Source of the DNA: Limiplasma sp034927815
GTDB taxonomy: Bacteria; Bacillota; Clostridia; Christensenellales; Aristaeellaceae
Length of the DNA: 64,000 nt
Reading direction: 5' to 3'
Assembly: GCA_034927815.1 (NCBI GenBank)
Contig: JAYFPK010000016.1
Span: 62,001-126,000 of the forward strand
This document shows, in pieces, positions 40,893 to 49,307 of the stretch. Below the pieces are notes generated by a model, which searched no databases, was not told the DNA's origin, and worked only from the letters and a program-made list of their open reading frames with translations. How positions within the stretch are numbered: the first letter of the stretch is position 1; every line of letters starts with the position of its first letter. Both the position numbers and the translations under genes were made by a program.

Positions 40893-40932
40893 GCAAAACA
40901 GGAGCGGCCCTATTGGAGCGCCCCTGTCTTGC
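40893..40932 (+). terminator. Hairpin after the DsrE-like gene
   Basis: GCAAAACAGGAGCG (40893-40906) pairs with CGCCCCTGTCTTGC (40919-40932) with two mismatches around a 12-base loop. No T-run follows, so termination would be weak. Confidence 0.4.
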
Positions 40933-41086
40933 TGTCAATGCCGGCTATGATCCGGCATTGACGGCATAGGTCGGGAATAACAGGCAAACCGGCATTTCAG
41001 CCAAGAAAACTCGCGGCGGAACCGCAAGGGACGGATGGGACCGGCCTGCCGGTGGTGCGAATCCTATCAGGCATCATACTATTGGA

Positions 41087-41200
41087 TCAGCACGGACACC
41101 AGCAGCGCTTCTGGGGATGCCAATAAAACCAGCAGTAACATCCGCAGCACGGGCACCAGCAGTACAAATAGCCACGCTCTCTATCATAACAACAACACAT
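41087..41200 (-). CDS. Possible 37-residue cysteine/tryptophan-rich mini-protein
   Basis: The frame encodes 37 residues of which 12 are Cys, with six aromatic residues in clusters. The N-terminus is MCCCYDRERG; the core has CWCPCCGCYCW; and CWCPC returns at the C-terminus, reflecting a 17-bp imperfect DNA repeat. AAAAGGGGA lies 7 nt before the ATG, and TATAAT is upstream at 41253-41248, with a small hairpin between. The composition suggests a metal-binding or surface peptide, but the repeat structure could equally make the frame accidental. No family recognised. Confidence 0.35.
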   Translation of the reverse strand: MCCCYDRERGYLYCWCPCCGCYCWFYWHPQKRCWCPC

Positions 41201-41247
41201 ATCGCTGTCCCCTTTTCCGATGGGATGCCTCTTTGTCATAGGGAGGC

Positions 41248-41253
41248 ATTATA
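41248..41253 (-). promoter_or_regulatory. -10 box of the possible mini-protein gene
   Basis: TATAAT on the minus strand, about 48 bp before the start at 41200. No good -35 box at 16-18 bp. The leader forms a 6-bp hairpin TGCCTC/GAGGCA between 41225 and 41248. Confidence 0.3.
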
Positions 41254-41910
41254 CTGTATGTTTTCGTATTCCATTGCGTGAGTCATCCATCTTGATAGCG
41301 GGAATGGCGTGCGTTGCCAGCCATGGTTATATGGTTTGGGGGAGCTTGGCATATTGTTGGTGAAACTCCACCAACTAGGCGAAACGCCAAGGGGGAAGCT
41401 GGCGTTGTTGGGCAAGGTGGATGCGCAGGGGTATTTTTTCTATTTGACATCCAAAAGCGCTGCCTCAAAAATAGAAATGAAAGGAGATGCTTATTTTACA
41501 AGGCTTGCCGGCCTATTGCCCATAAAAAATCATCCGGCAAGGCCTAGTCAAACCCTGTGAGAGGAGCGATCTACCAAAATAGCCTTTGATACAATTTGAC
41601 GGAAGCCGTGGAGGGGGCAGAATAGGGGATAGGGGAGTCTAGATATCAACATTTTCCACGTTACGATGACCGTTTGATCGCAATCTGTCAGCACAAAGCC
41701 CGCTGGCGGCAGGGCCATCCCTTCGCCGCGGTTTTGCACAAAAACCCTCACCTTTGCTACCAGCAACAAACCTGCCGGGAGTGCGAACGCCAATGGCAGC
41801 CCTACAAAAGGGGGCACCTCTTCCGGTACATCTATGCCCGTATGGAGAATCCGGCGCTGTAACCGGATCATCCCCCTGCGGACATCCGCTGTGCTGCCTT
41901 CCAAACGAAT

Positions 41911-41970
41911 GCATCATGCCTACACGGCCCATCTTGCATATGCGCATGATGCCTAATAGGGCCTATCTTT
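41911..41970 (+). repeat. Imperfect direct repeat, period 33 bp
   Basis: GCATCATGCCTACACGGCCC (41911-41930) and GCATGATGCCTAATAGGGCC (41944-41963), each followed by ATCTT or TATCTT, lie just before the -35 box at 41973. Possible regulator binding sites. Confidence 0.35.
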
Positions 41971-41972
41971 CA

Positions 41973-42001
41973 TTGACGGAACAAGGGTATCCATGTATAA
42001 T
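41973..42001 (+). promoter_or_regulatory. Promoter of the CrtC/AttH-like gene
   Basis: -35 TTGACG (41973-41978), 17-bp spacer, perfect -10 TATAAT (41996-42001). The leader before the start at 42170 is about 160 nt. Confidence 0.7.
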
Positions 42002-42169
42002 AAAATAACATAATGTCGTGTTGTGATGCGCAAATACGGTGTCCACGCAAGGAACTCTGCCTGAAGAAGTGAACAGACCCATGCCCCTCCATGCATGAGA
42101 AAGTGTGGCGGCATCCCAGCGAGATTGCATCCGTGAATTGGGAATTCTATTGAAAAAGGAGGGGAACAC

Positions 42170-43930
42170 ATGAAATACCCTCGCAAAGCGCTCATGGCCT
42201 TGCTGGGTCTTTCGCAACAGGCTTTGGGGCAGGGAGGGGCGCAGGGCGGCGCTGCCCAGGCGGAGCTTGAAGAGACGTTGGATGAAACCACAAAGAGCAA
42301 TATCGCACAGGCGCTGTGGCTGAAGGAATACGATGAAAAAGCCATACCCGGCGCCTTGCTGTCGAAAATCAAAAGCCGGAAGAACAGCAACGCGGCATTT
42401 GCCCAACGTTTCAGGGAACGCCTGGAGGAAATGATCAGGCATCCCCTTTCCTTCGTTCCCTCCAGAAAGGAGCAATACCGCTTTCTTCAAGGGCACTCCC
42501 AAAACCTTTCTCCCGGGCAATTTTATGCGCGCACCCACTATCTCGGCCCGGAATCCGTAGTGGGCTACGAACCTGTTCCCGCCAACCCACAATTCTCCTT
42601 TCCCGCAATCGATGCCCCCCAATGGAACACCCAGGTTGGCTGGCATTTTTTCGTTGGCAATCTTGTGGACACCTCCGGCAAAAAATACGGCGTTCAGCTG
42701 ATGTTCTGGCAATACGCGCTGCTGCCGGCCGATTTCGCGTTAAAGCAGCGTTTGAGCGAGATTGAAAACCAGGTTGTGGAGATGCACCTGGCCATAGGCG
42801 ACGAATCCTCCGGCATCCATTACAGCGCCAATACGGTGATCGTCGCCGGGACAACCGGGCTGATTGATTTCACGCCGGTACCCTACGCCTATCGGGTGGG
42901 TCGCAACGCCATCCAATCAACCGATCTTTCCGGCGCCATGTTCCCCCTCAGGCTTCAGGCGCGGGGGTGGGACATGGGTAAGGAATCCGGCGGCGAGATA
43001 GAAATCGACATCTCCTTGGAGGATTTGAAGGGATATTTCCTGCAAGGGGAAGACGGATGCTGGCCCAGCGTGGACGGCGTTGGAACCCTGTACTATTCCG
43101 CGTCCTCCCTGGGCCTCAAAGCCGATACCCCCAGTTTCCTGCGCATCGGGGACAGGAAAATTGACCTGGCCGGCGGCTCCATGTGGTACGATCATCAATG
43201 GGGCACGGGCTTCATGCCCGCGGGCGCACCCGGGCACGCGGTGATGCGGGCTGTGCAGAATGTCACGGAGCCTGCCCCGGGGGGATGGGATTGGTTCATG
43301 TTCCAGTTCCCTGTGGATGAGAGGATCGGCCTGAAACGCGAGGTCGCCCTGACGATTTCCGCCCTTCATAACAGGGAGAACAGGTCCTTCTACCGCCAGA
43401 ACGGCGACGCTGCCCCCGGCTCCATGACGACGGCCTGCATTGGAAAATACATCGATCCTGACAACCAAAGTATCGAAATCAAGGGCAGCATGAAGGTGGA
43501 CCAGTGGATTCAAAGCGCCACTTCCCCCAATCCGGTCCTGTATCCGCCTACAGGCTATTGGTACCCCAAACGGTACTCGTTTGAAATCGAGGGCGAGCTG
43601 CCTGGCGTACTCAAGCGTTTCTGGGGAAGGCCCCTCATCGACGGCGAACAGTCCAATTTCTTCGCCACAGGGCTGCAATATTCCGAAGGCGCAACCGTGG
43701 TTTTCGACGAACAGGGGAAGGAGCTGGGACGGGGTTTCGCGGAGCATACCGATTACGCCGATACCGATGAGACGGTGCTTGCCCTGGCGGGATTGCCTGT
43801 GAACGCGGACACCTTGCTCTGCCTCAAACGGCCCCAAGTCCCCTGGCTCATGAAAAAGTGCAGTTGGCTGTACGCCGCCTTGCATAAGAAGGAACTCAAC
43901 CGGATTCTGGCGGAGGCAAAAGGGCTATAG
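42170..43930 (+). CDS. CrtC/AttH-like lipocalin-fold protein
   Basis: A 586-residue protein. Residues 135-420 show the AttH/CrtC (carotenoid 1,2-hydratase, kievitone hydratase) double-lipocalin pattern: VGWHFFVGNLVDTSGKKYGV, MHLAIGDESSG, and the signature GGSMWYDHQWGTGF with Asp-His-Gln-Trp-Gly. The N-terminal 60 residues look helical and carry no signal peptide; the C-terminal part has further beta strands. The ribosome binding site AAAGGAGGGGA is strong. No carotenoid gene is nearby, so hydration of an isoprenoid is not implied; family members also act on other hydrophobic substrates. Confidence 0.7.
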   Translation: MKYPRKALMALLGLSQQALGQGGAQGGAAQAELEETLDETTKSNIAQALWLKEYDEKAIPGALLSKIKSRKNSNAAFAQRFRERLEEMIRHPLSFVPSRKEQYRFLQGHSQNLSPGQFYARTHYLGPESVVGYEPVPANPQFSFPAIDAPQWNTQVGWHFFVGNLVDTSGKKYGVQLMFWQYALLPADFALKQRLSEIENQVVEMHLAIGDESSGIHYSANTVIVAGTTGLIDFTPVPYAYRVGRNAIQSTDLSGAMFPLRLQARGWDMGKESGGEIEIDISLEDLKGYFLQGEDGCWPSVDGVGTLYYSASSLGLKADTPSFLRIGDRKIDLAGGSMWYDHQWGTGFMPAGAPGHAVMRAVQNVTEPAPGGWDWFMFQFPVDERIGLKREVALTISALHNRENRSFYRQNGDAAPGSMTTACIGKYIDPDNQSIEIKGSMKVDQWIQSATSPNPVLYPPTGYWYPKRYSFEIEGELPGVLKRFWGRPLIDGEQSNFFATGLQYSEGATVVFDEQGKELGRGFAEHTDYADTDETVLALAGLPVNADTLLCLKRPQVPWLMKKCSWLYAALHKKELNRILAEAKGL

Positions 43931-43970
43931 CCCGCTTGCCGCAGCCGGCTTGCCGTAACCGAAAACACCG

Positions 43971-44012
43971 GGGCCGCCCCATGGTTCTGTGCCGGGACCA
44001 TGGGGCGGTTCC
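43971..44012 (+). terminator. Hairpin after the CrtC/AttH-like gene
   Basis: CCGCCCCATGGT (43974-43985) pairs perfectly with ACCATGGGGCGG (43997-44008). No T-run on either strand. Confidence 0.5.
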
Positions 44013-44223
44013 GGCTTATGGTGTTCCGGCAACCGCAAGAAAACTGGGCAATGATCAATTTGGACAGGATGATTTTATCTTCAATTTCAAAAGGAGCCAG
44101 AATCCTTGCAAACAAACGGGAATTCCTATCAGATCGAACACGGGGATTCGGGGTTAATGGGGTTCTTCACTCTTGCCGGGATGACGCTTGCGCCCGATGC
44201 GCACCCACGCTGTGCTTACTTTG

Positions 44224-44682
44224 CTACCGCCCGCCGGGCAGGCGGAGGCGGCCATTGACGATGTAAGGCATCAGGCCGATTTGCCGCAACGGGATCTCTT
44301 CAAACCCAGGTATGCTTTGGCGGATCAGTGCAAGGCCCCTCGGTGTCAGTGTAAAATCACCATGCCCGTAATCGCGGAAAATATCCGCGCCTGCTGTACA
44401 GTTTGCCCCGCCGCGGCCGTTATCGAGAAACATCCCGCCGAGATTGACGCACAGGTTGCCCTCAAAGACGTTTGTCTGCGCCGGCGCGCGCTCGTAGAGA
44501 AAGTCATGCGCCGCCCGCATGTCTCCCGTTTTGGCAAGCCCGGTTGCTTTCGCGTAATCCTCCGGCGAAACGGCATCCCACAGGGCCGCCCATTGCGTGC
44601 CCGCGTAATGCCCCCGCCACAGGCCGGAGAAGACGTCGACGTCCTCGGTACTCAGCGGCCAGGCGACTTCCTCCTCGAACAA
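44224..44682 (-). pseudogene. 3' fragment of an unidentified gene
   Basis: The frame gives 152 residues with a well-ordered, protein-like sequence (FSGLWRGHYAGTQWAALWDA, NVFEGNLCVNLGGMFLDNGR, LTPRGLALIRQSIPGFEEIP) and a clean stop. The sequence continues upstream in frame as YLFEEEVAWP to a TGA at about 44700, without ATG or ribosome binding site. It therefore looks like the C-terminal part of a larger secreted or carbohydrate-active protein whose 5' part is lost. I cannot name the family. Confidence 0.5.
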
Positions 44683-44730
44683 ATAGACCGACGCTAAGGA
44701 CGATCATTTCCTATTTTTGCTGGACGCCGC

Positions 44731-45661
44731 TTATATGAGCTCGGCCCAACCGGATACTTTTGCCATAGGGTTCGGCCCCAAATCGGATAGGAGTGTTGGC
44801 GTTGAATCAACCGTGGGGGTAGGCGTGGGTTCATCCGTGGGCGTAGGCGTGGGTTCATCCGTGGGCGTAGGCGCGGGTTCATCTGTGGGCGTAGGCGCGG
44901 GTTCATCCGTGGGGGTAGGCGTGGGTTCAACCGTGGGCGTAGGTGCGGGTTCATCCGTGGGAGTAGGAGTGGGTTCATCTGTGGGGGTAGGCGTGGGTTC
45001 AACCGTGGGAGTAGGTGTAGGTTCATCTGTGGGGGTAGGAGTGGGTTCAGCTGTGGGTGATGACGCGGCGGTAGGCGTCGTCATCGGCTCTTTCGCATTA
45101 TAAGTCCTATTTTCAATAGGAGACAGGGTGGACATGATCTGTTCAACGAAAGAGACAAGAGGTTCATCAATTGATTTATCGTCCGTCAATTCTTGATTGC
45201 TTGAAGACGTACCCTTGAAGAAAAGGATACGGGATCCGTCTACGGACAGCGTGACAAAGCCCCATACAGTAGCCTCCGCATCGTAGTAATATAAAAATGC
45301 CACGCCGTTGATGTACAGCGTCTGAACGTTCTCCAATCTATCCGTATTTGGCAGCCATTCCAGCGGTCCGTCCACGGTAAAGCCATCATTCGGGGTAGCT
45401 TCTAGCCACATCATACCGCCACTGGCCGGTTCCTCAACGGCAAACACGATGTCCTCGTTTTTACTTGGCAGAAGGTTCCAATTCTTCGGAAGGTACAGCT
45501 GGAACCCGTATTCCCGGACTGCTACCCATGTGCCCGTATACTCGACATCCACCTGAATGCTGCGGCTTGCCGCCGGCCTCATTGTGGCGCTTGCATTGCT
45601 CACTAAGGAAGCAAGCAACAAAGCGCATCATAGTTATGAACAGCGCCTTTTTCCTGCTCAT
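44731..45661 (-). CDS. Secreted protein with C-terminal Pro-Thr repeats; apparent frameshift in the signal peptide
   Basis: The main frame encodes about 296 residues from 45621: a folded region (TGTWVAVREYGFQLYLPKNW to about residue 165), then a long EPTPTPTD/EPTPTPTV tract typical of extended cell-wall linkers. The best start is elsewhere: ATG 45661, behind AGGAGGCGG and a good promoter, gives MSRKKALFITMMRFV, the first half of a signal peptide, in another frame. The second half (LLLASLVSNASAT) is in the main frame. A one-base shift near 45618-45624 would restore one protein of about 310 residues. Either an inactivating indel, phase variation or a sequence error. Confidence 0.65.
44797..45062 (-). 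repeat. 24-bp tandem repeats encoding EPTPTPT(D/V)
   Basis: About eleven units of 24 bp, each encoding eight residues of the form EPTPTPTD, EPAPTPTD or EPTPTPTV. Units differ mainly at third codon positions, so the repeat has been kept as protein. Such tracts vary in copy number between strains. Confidence 0.8.
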
Positions 45662-45708
45662 TCCATCCGCCTCCTATAATCTCAGCCCATAAATTTCCAT
45701 ATATTAAC

Positions 45709-45738
45709 ATTATAACAAATTTTATTACAAGCTGTAAA
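45709..45738 (-). promoter_or_regulatory. Promoter of the Pro-Thr repeat protein gene
   Basis: On the minus strand, -35 TTTACA (45738-45733), 18-bp spacer, perfect -10 TATAAT (45714-45709). The position supports a start at 45661 rather than the internal TTG 45621. Confidence 0.6.
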
Positions 45739-45921
45739 TCAGTAAGGTTTCGTTTCATTCAAATCCTCGTCAATGGGATGCACCGGGATAAGCCCCCATT
45801 CACCATTCAACGTTTCTGCAACACTGTGGAATTGGGGAAAAACCGTGCCAACGCTATTGTTGGAGGAAACTGGCGCGGTTTAAGGGACGGACGCAAATCA
45901 TGGGGCTCGCCTCCTTTGGGC

Positions 45922-45952
45922 ATGAAAAACGCCCATATGGTCAATGGGCGTT
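45922..45952 (-). terminator. Intrinsic terminator of the diguanylate cyclase gene
   Basis: AACGCCCAT (45928-45936) and ATGGGCGTT (45944-45952) form a perfect 9-bp stem with a 7-base loop. On the minus strand the stem runs into five T residues. Confidence 0.75.
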
Positions 45953-46045
45953 GGGCGAGCGTGCCGGCAAACAAAGATTTGGGGGGCCAATCAACCAATG
46001 GCTCATGCCTGGAGCTTATGCTTAGAGAACAGCTATCCCACCCGT

Positions 46046-47161
46046 CTATGCCATAGGGCTATTTTGCACCACAATTTTATTTTTGCCGCTTTGCTTCGCT
46101 GAATACAGGGCCGCGTCGGCAACCTTAAACAATTCTGTGGGGTCTGTTTCATGATCGCGCATTTCCGCAACGCCACCGCTGAAGGTAACCGTATGACCAT
46201 CCAACTCTGGCATTGAGGTTACCCTTATAGCGGACAGAGTATCCTCGCACACCTTGGCAGCCTCGCGGACGGAATACCCCTGAAACAAAAGGACGAATTC
46301 CTCGCCGCCGATCCGAAAGGCATAGATGTTTCTATGCACAATCTCTCTTAACTCGGCCGCGAATCGGAGCAGTACCCGATCGCCGGCTGTATGGCCATGG
46401 ATATCATTGATCTGTTTGAAGTCGTCTATGTCCAGCACCGCTATGGACAGTGTCATATTGGATAGACGGCATTCCTCCATCATTCTGGGGACATATTCAT
46501 CGTAGGCTTTGCGATTATACAGGTTGGTAAGGGGGTCCAACTTCAACTCCTCTTCCATGCTGTTCAGGTTTGATGCCGTATCTCTGCCATAAATAATGAG
46601 AATCTTCGCCAGGAAGTAGGATGCCAATAACAGCCCGGAGGCGGTGAGCATCTCGGCCCAAATCCAAGGGCCGAAGCCACGGGTAGACGAAGCATACATG
46701 CGCAGTCCGCTGGGGATGAGAAGAAGCTGTGCCAAAAACCAGGTCAGCCTCGTCAGCTTTACATCTGCAAATAGCGTAGAGAGCATGATGGGCACAAGAT
46801 AGGCGGTAAGCAACACCGCGAGGATATTATACCGCATACAAAGCAACGTACAAAAAAACAGCGGGAGGATAATTGAGACATATTTTTTGGCGGCGGGGGG
46901 AACCCGCTTCGCCCGCACAAGCAGATCTGCGGCAATGTTCGCGCTCAGCATAAGGGAGGTGGGTAAAATGATATACCTCAACCAGTAGTTCAACGGGTCA
47001 TGCGCCACTTTGCCCAATGCAAAAAAATACCAGAAGGCAATCAATACCAGCAGGTTGATAATAATCGTGATATAGCATACCGAAACCACTTTGCGGCACC
47101 AGTATCCGGTGTTCCTGTCAGCTTTGCCCCGGATGGATAGGGGACCATTATCTATGGGCAT
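46046..47161 (-). CDS. Membrane-bound diguanylate cyclase (GGDEF)
   Basis: A 371-residue protein making cyclic di-GMP. Six hydrophobic segments occupy residues 28-192 (a sensor of unknown type). The GGDEF domain starts at LDPLTNLYNRKAYDEYV (208-224), has DIDDFKQINDIHGHTAGD and the active-site motif GGEEF at 285-289. The inhibitory RxxD site that usually precedes it is not present (Arg277 followed by no Asp), so feedback inhibition may be lacking. ATG 47161 has AAGGAG 8 nt upstream. It is a single-gene unit with its own terminator. Confidence 0.9.
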   Translation of the reverse strand: MPIDNGPLSIRGKADRNTGYWCRKVVSVCYITIIINLLVLIAFWYFFALGKVAHDPLNYWLRYIILPTSLMLSANIAADLLVRAKRVPPAAKKYVSIILPLFFCTLLCMRYNILAVLLTAYLVPIMLSTLFADVKLTRLTWFLAQLLLIPSGLRMYASSTRGFGPWIWAEMLTASGLLLASYFLAKILIIYGRDTASNLNSMEEELKLDPLTNLYNRKAYDEYVPRMMEECRLSNMTLSIAVLDIDDFKQINDIHGHTAGDRVLLRFAAELREIVHRNIYAFRIGGEEFVLLFQGYSVREAAKVCEDTLSAIRVTSMPELDGHTVTFSGGVAEMRDHETDPTELFKVADAALYSAKQSGKNKIVVQNSPMA

Positions 47162-47278
47162 CAAACTATCTCCTTATGATGGGCTGCTGTGCAATCACTA
47201 TTCTACATGATAAATCCTCTTTGTGCAAAATTGTATGGAGCCTAACAGAAATACCTGGCAAATCTCAATTTGCCGCTA

Positions 47279-47707
47279 TCATTCATCATAGATAGTTTCA
47301 AATATCCGCCCATCTATGCCGATGATTTCATTGATAGGGATGGCGGTGCCGTCCGTCATCACAACAACCCGTTCATACCCGTCTATTTTTTTGACCGTAC
47401 CGGCGGCAGTAATATAGGCGCCGCCCTCCTTCTTCACATCCGGCTGAAAGTAGGTGATTTGGATCTGCGGATGCTCCTTCAGTCTATCCAAAATGATTTG
47501 GAGCCTGTCGCTCAAAGCAATCTTGGCGGTCTCGTCCAATTCAATTCTCGTGTCGGTCAGTCTTGCGGTTTCAGCAATGGCGGATGCATGCCCGGTTAAC
47601 GCCGCGAAGGGGGAGAACTGCGCCGCCCGGTCCGCAATGGCCATTGGGGGATGCTTCTTGGAGACGTGGTGAGGAAGATGGATGATATCATCATACTTGC
47701 CTGTCAT
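47279..47707 (-). CDS. YolD-like protein
   Basis: A 142-residue cytoplasmic protein. The N-terminal part (MAIADRAAQFSPFAALTGHA) and the C-terminal beta-rich part (ITYFQPDVKKEGGAYITAAG, VKKIDGYERVVVMTDG) fit the YolD-like family, commonly paired with UvrX/UmuC-type polymerases in Firmicutes and their phages. Its ATG overlaps the stop of the polymerase gene (ATGA). Its role is thought to be accessory to translesion synthesis; biochemical function is not settled. Confidence 0.8.
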   Translation of the reverse strand: MTGKYDDIIHLPHHVSKKHPPMAIADRAAQFSPFAALTGHASAIAETARLTDTRIELDETAKIALSDRLQIILDRLKEHPQIQITYFQPDVKKEGGAYITAAGTVKKIDGYERVVVMTDGTAIPINEIIGIDGRIFETIYDE

Positions 47708-49227
47708 TCCTTATGCCCTCCAATCTGCTTGTTCCGGTCAATCGTGGTTGCGCCTTCCTCCAGATTCATACCCTTCAGTATGGCGTTTTTTCCGTGCCTT
47801 TTTTTGATGCTCACCAGCGCTTGCTGAATCCTCCTTTCCCGTTCGAGCGCAGCCTCCTCCGCTTCTTTGTGTGCTTGTACAGCCGCATAATCCGTAAAGA
47901 GATCAAGCTGCTGGATGTTATCCGTTTTTTGGACAGTTGCTTCATCTACAACATGATTCGCCACGATGGTAACCCTTCTGATCAGCAGATTTTTGTCGAC
48001 GATGCGTTCGTACAGCTCTGTAACAGCATCCAAGAGCAGTTTTGTGGAGGAGGTCTGCCTGCCAAGGTTCGCCGTGCCATGCGCCGATTTCGGGACGGCG
48101 CGCCCATAGTTGTCAGTGGTGATCGCCCCATGATACATTTTCTTGCTTGTAGGGTCTGTCAGGTTTTCCCTATCGTACCCGACGGTTAGGACAAGCTGGT
48201 CGGTCACCAGATGCTTATCAACCAAGTCAAGGGACAGAAGGTCGGTCATCTCCCGCACGATCAGCATTGCTTTTTCAAAGGGATAGGCGCTGTGCAGCAC
48301 CTGCCCGGAGCCGACGCTGTTGGATTGCGGCTTATAAGCTTTAATATCGCCCACCGTGCAGGGCTCCCAGCCCCAAGCATGGTCGATCAGCAGCTCTGCG
48401 TTGATCCCAAGCAGGCGATACAGCAAATCCTCGTTATGGTAATCGGCAGGCTTGCCAAGTGAGCATCTTGCGATGTCTCCCATGGTATACAGACCGTGTT
48501 CCTCCAGCTTCCGGGCATATCCCCTGCCGACGCGCCAAAAGTCCGTGAGAGGGCGGTGTGACCACAGCAAGCGGCGATAGCTCATTTCATCGAGCTCTGC
48601 AATCCGTATGCCATTTGCGTCGGCTTCAATGTGCTTGGCGCGGATATCCATAGCAATCTTACTAAGGTAAAGATTTGTGCCGATTCCCCCGGCTGCCGTA
48701 ACACCGGTTGCATTCAGGACATCCACAATCATTTCCGTGGCAAGCTCGCGGGCTGTAAGGCGGTAGGTTTTAAGATAATCAGTTACGTCCATGAGTACCT
48801 CGTCTATGGAGTAAACGTGAATATCTTCCGGCGCGATATACTTCAAGTAAGTGTTATAGATCCGTGTGCTGTAATCAACATAGAGCGCCATTCTTGGCAA
48901 CGCGACAAGATAATCCAAGGAGAGGTCCGGCGATGCTTTTAGTTCCACGTCATTGTAGGAAGCGCCTGAAAAAGCGTGGCCGGGTGTTCTGCGCAGACGT
49001 GCCGCGTTGACCTCCTTCACTTTTTGCACAACCTCAAACAGCCTTGGCCTGCCGGGGATGCCATATGCCTTGAGGGAAGGAGTGACTGCGAGGCAGATGG
49101 TCTTTTCGGTACGGCTGGCATCGGCTACAACCAAGTGGGTAGTGAGCGGATCAAGCCCGCGTTCCATGCACTCCACGGAAGCGTAGAAGGATTTTAAATC
49201 GATTGAGACATAGGTTCTGTCCTTCAT
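47704..49227 (-). CDS. Y-family DNA polymerase (UvrX/UmuC-like)
   Basis: A 507-residue translesion polymerase. SIDLKSFYASVECMERGLDP is the first catalytic segment (metal-binding Asp in SID), VYSIDEVLMDVTDY holds the second acidic pair, and GIGTNLYLSKIAMD and the helix-hairpin-helix region TMGDIARC follow. The sequence QQLDLFTDYAA near residue 450 is a sliding-clamp binding motif. The length exceeds DinB by about 100 residues because of a charged C-terminal tail rich in Glu and Arg. It is an operon with the YolD-like gene. I see no clear LexA box upstream. Confidence 0.9.
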   Translation of the reverse strand: MKDRTYVSIDLKSFYASVECMERGLDPLTTHLVVADASRTEKTICLAVTPSLKAYGIPGRPRLFEVVQKVKEVNAARLRRTPGHAFSGASYNDVELKASPDLSLDYLVALPRMALYVDYSTRIYNTYLKYIAPEDIHVYSIDEVLMDVTDYLKTYRLTARELATEMIVDVLNATGVTAAGGIGTNLYLSKIAMDIRAKHIEADANGIRIAELDEMSYRRLLWSHRPLTDFWRVGRGYARKLEEHGLYTMGDIARCSLGKPADYHNEDLLYRLLGINAELLIDHAWGWEPCTVGDIKAYKPQSNSVGSGQVLHSAYPFEKAMLIVREMTDLLSLDLVDKHLVTDQLVLTVGYDRENLTDPTSKKMYHGAITTDNYGRAVPKSAHGTANLGRQTSSTKLLLDAVTELYERIVDKNLLIRRVTIVANHVVDEATVQKTDNIQQLDLFTDYAAVQAHKEAEEAALERERRIQQALVSIKKRHGKNAILKGMNLEEGATTIDRNKQIGGHKE

Positions 49228-49307
49228 GGTTTTTATCCGGTTGCCTCCTTAAAAAAATGCTGCTCAGGGTACTTGAATTTGATGTATCTACTATGATGAA
49301 ATGACCA

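Larger units (their letters stand above)
40863..42169. other. 1.3-kb region with few genes
   Basis: Apart from a possible 37-residue Cys-rich peptide on the minus strand and the promoter of the next gene, I see no convincing coding sequence. Open frames at 41309-41560 and 41674-42008 lack ribosome binding sites or recognisable products. The region looks like decayed or non-coding accessory DNA. Confidence 0.5.
45662..46045 (-). other. 384-bp intergenic region with promoter and terminator
   Basis: It contains the promoter of the Pro-Thr repeat protein and the terminator of the diguanylate cyclase gene. AACCGTGCCA (45841-45850) and TGGCGCGGTT (45871-45880) also pair, with one wobble, around a 20-base loop. 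No gene seen. Confidence 0.5.

Noticed and set aside
41309..41560. Overlapping 80-codon frames (containing HIVGETPPTRRNAKGEAG or its shifted version)
   Set aside because: Two overlapping frames of similar length, no ribosome binding site and no family; could be a remnant of a repeat, but unsupported.
44797..45062. CRISPR-like regular repeats
   Set aside because: The 24-bp units abut without spacers and encode an in-frame EPTPTPTD protein repeat.
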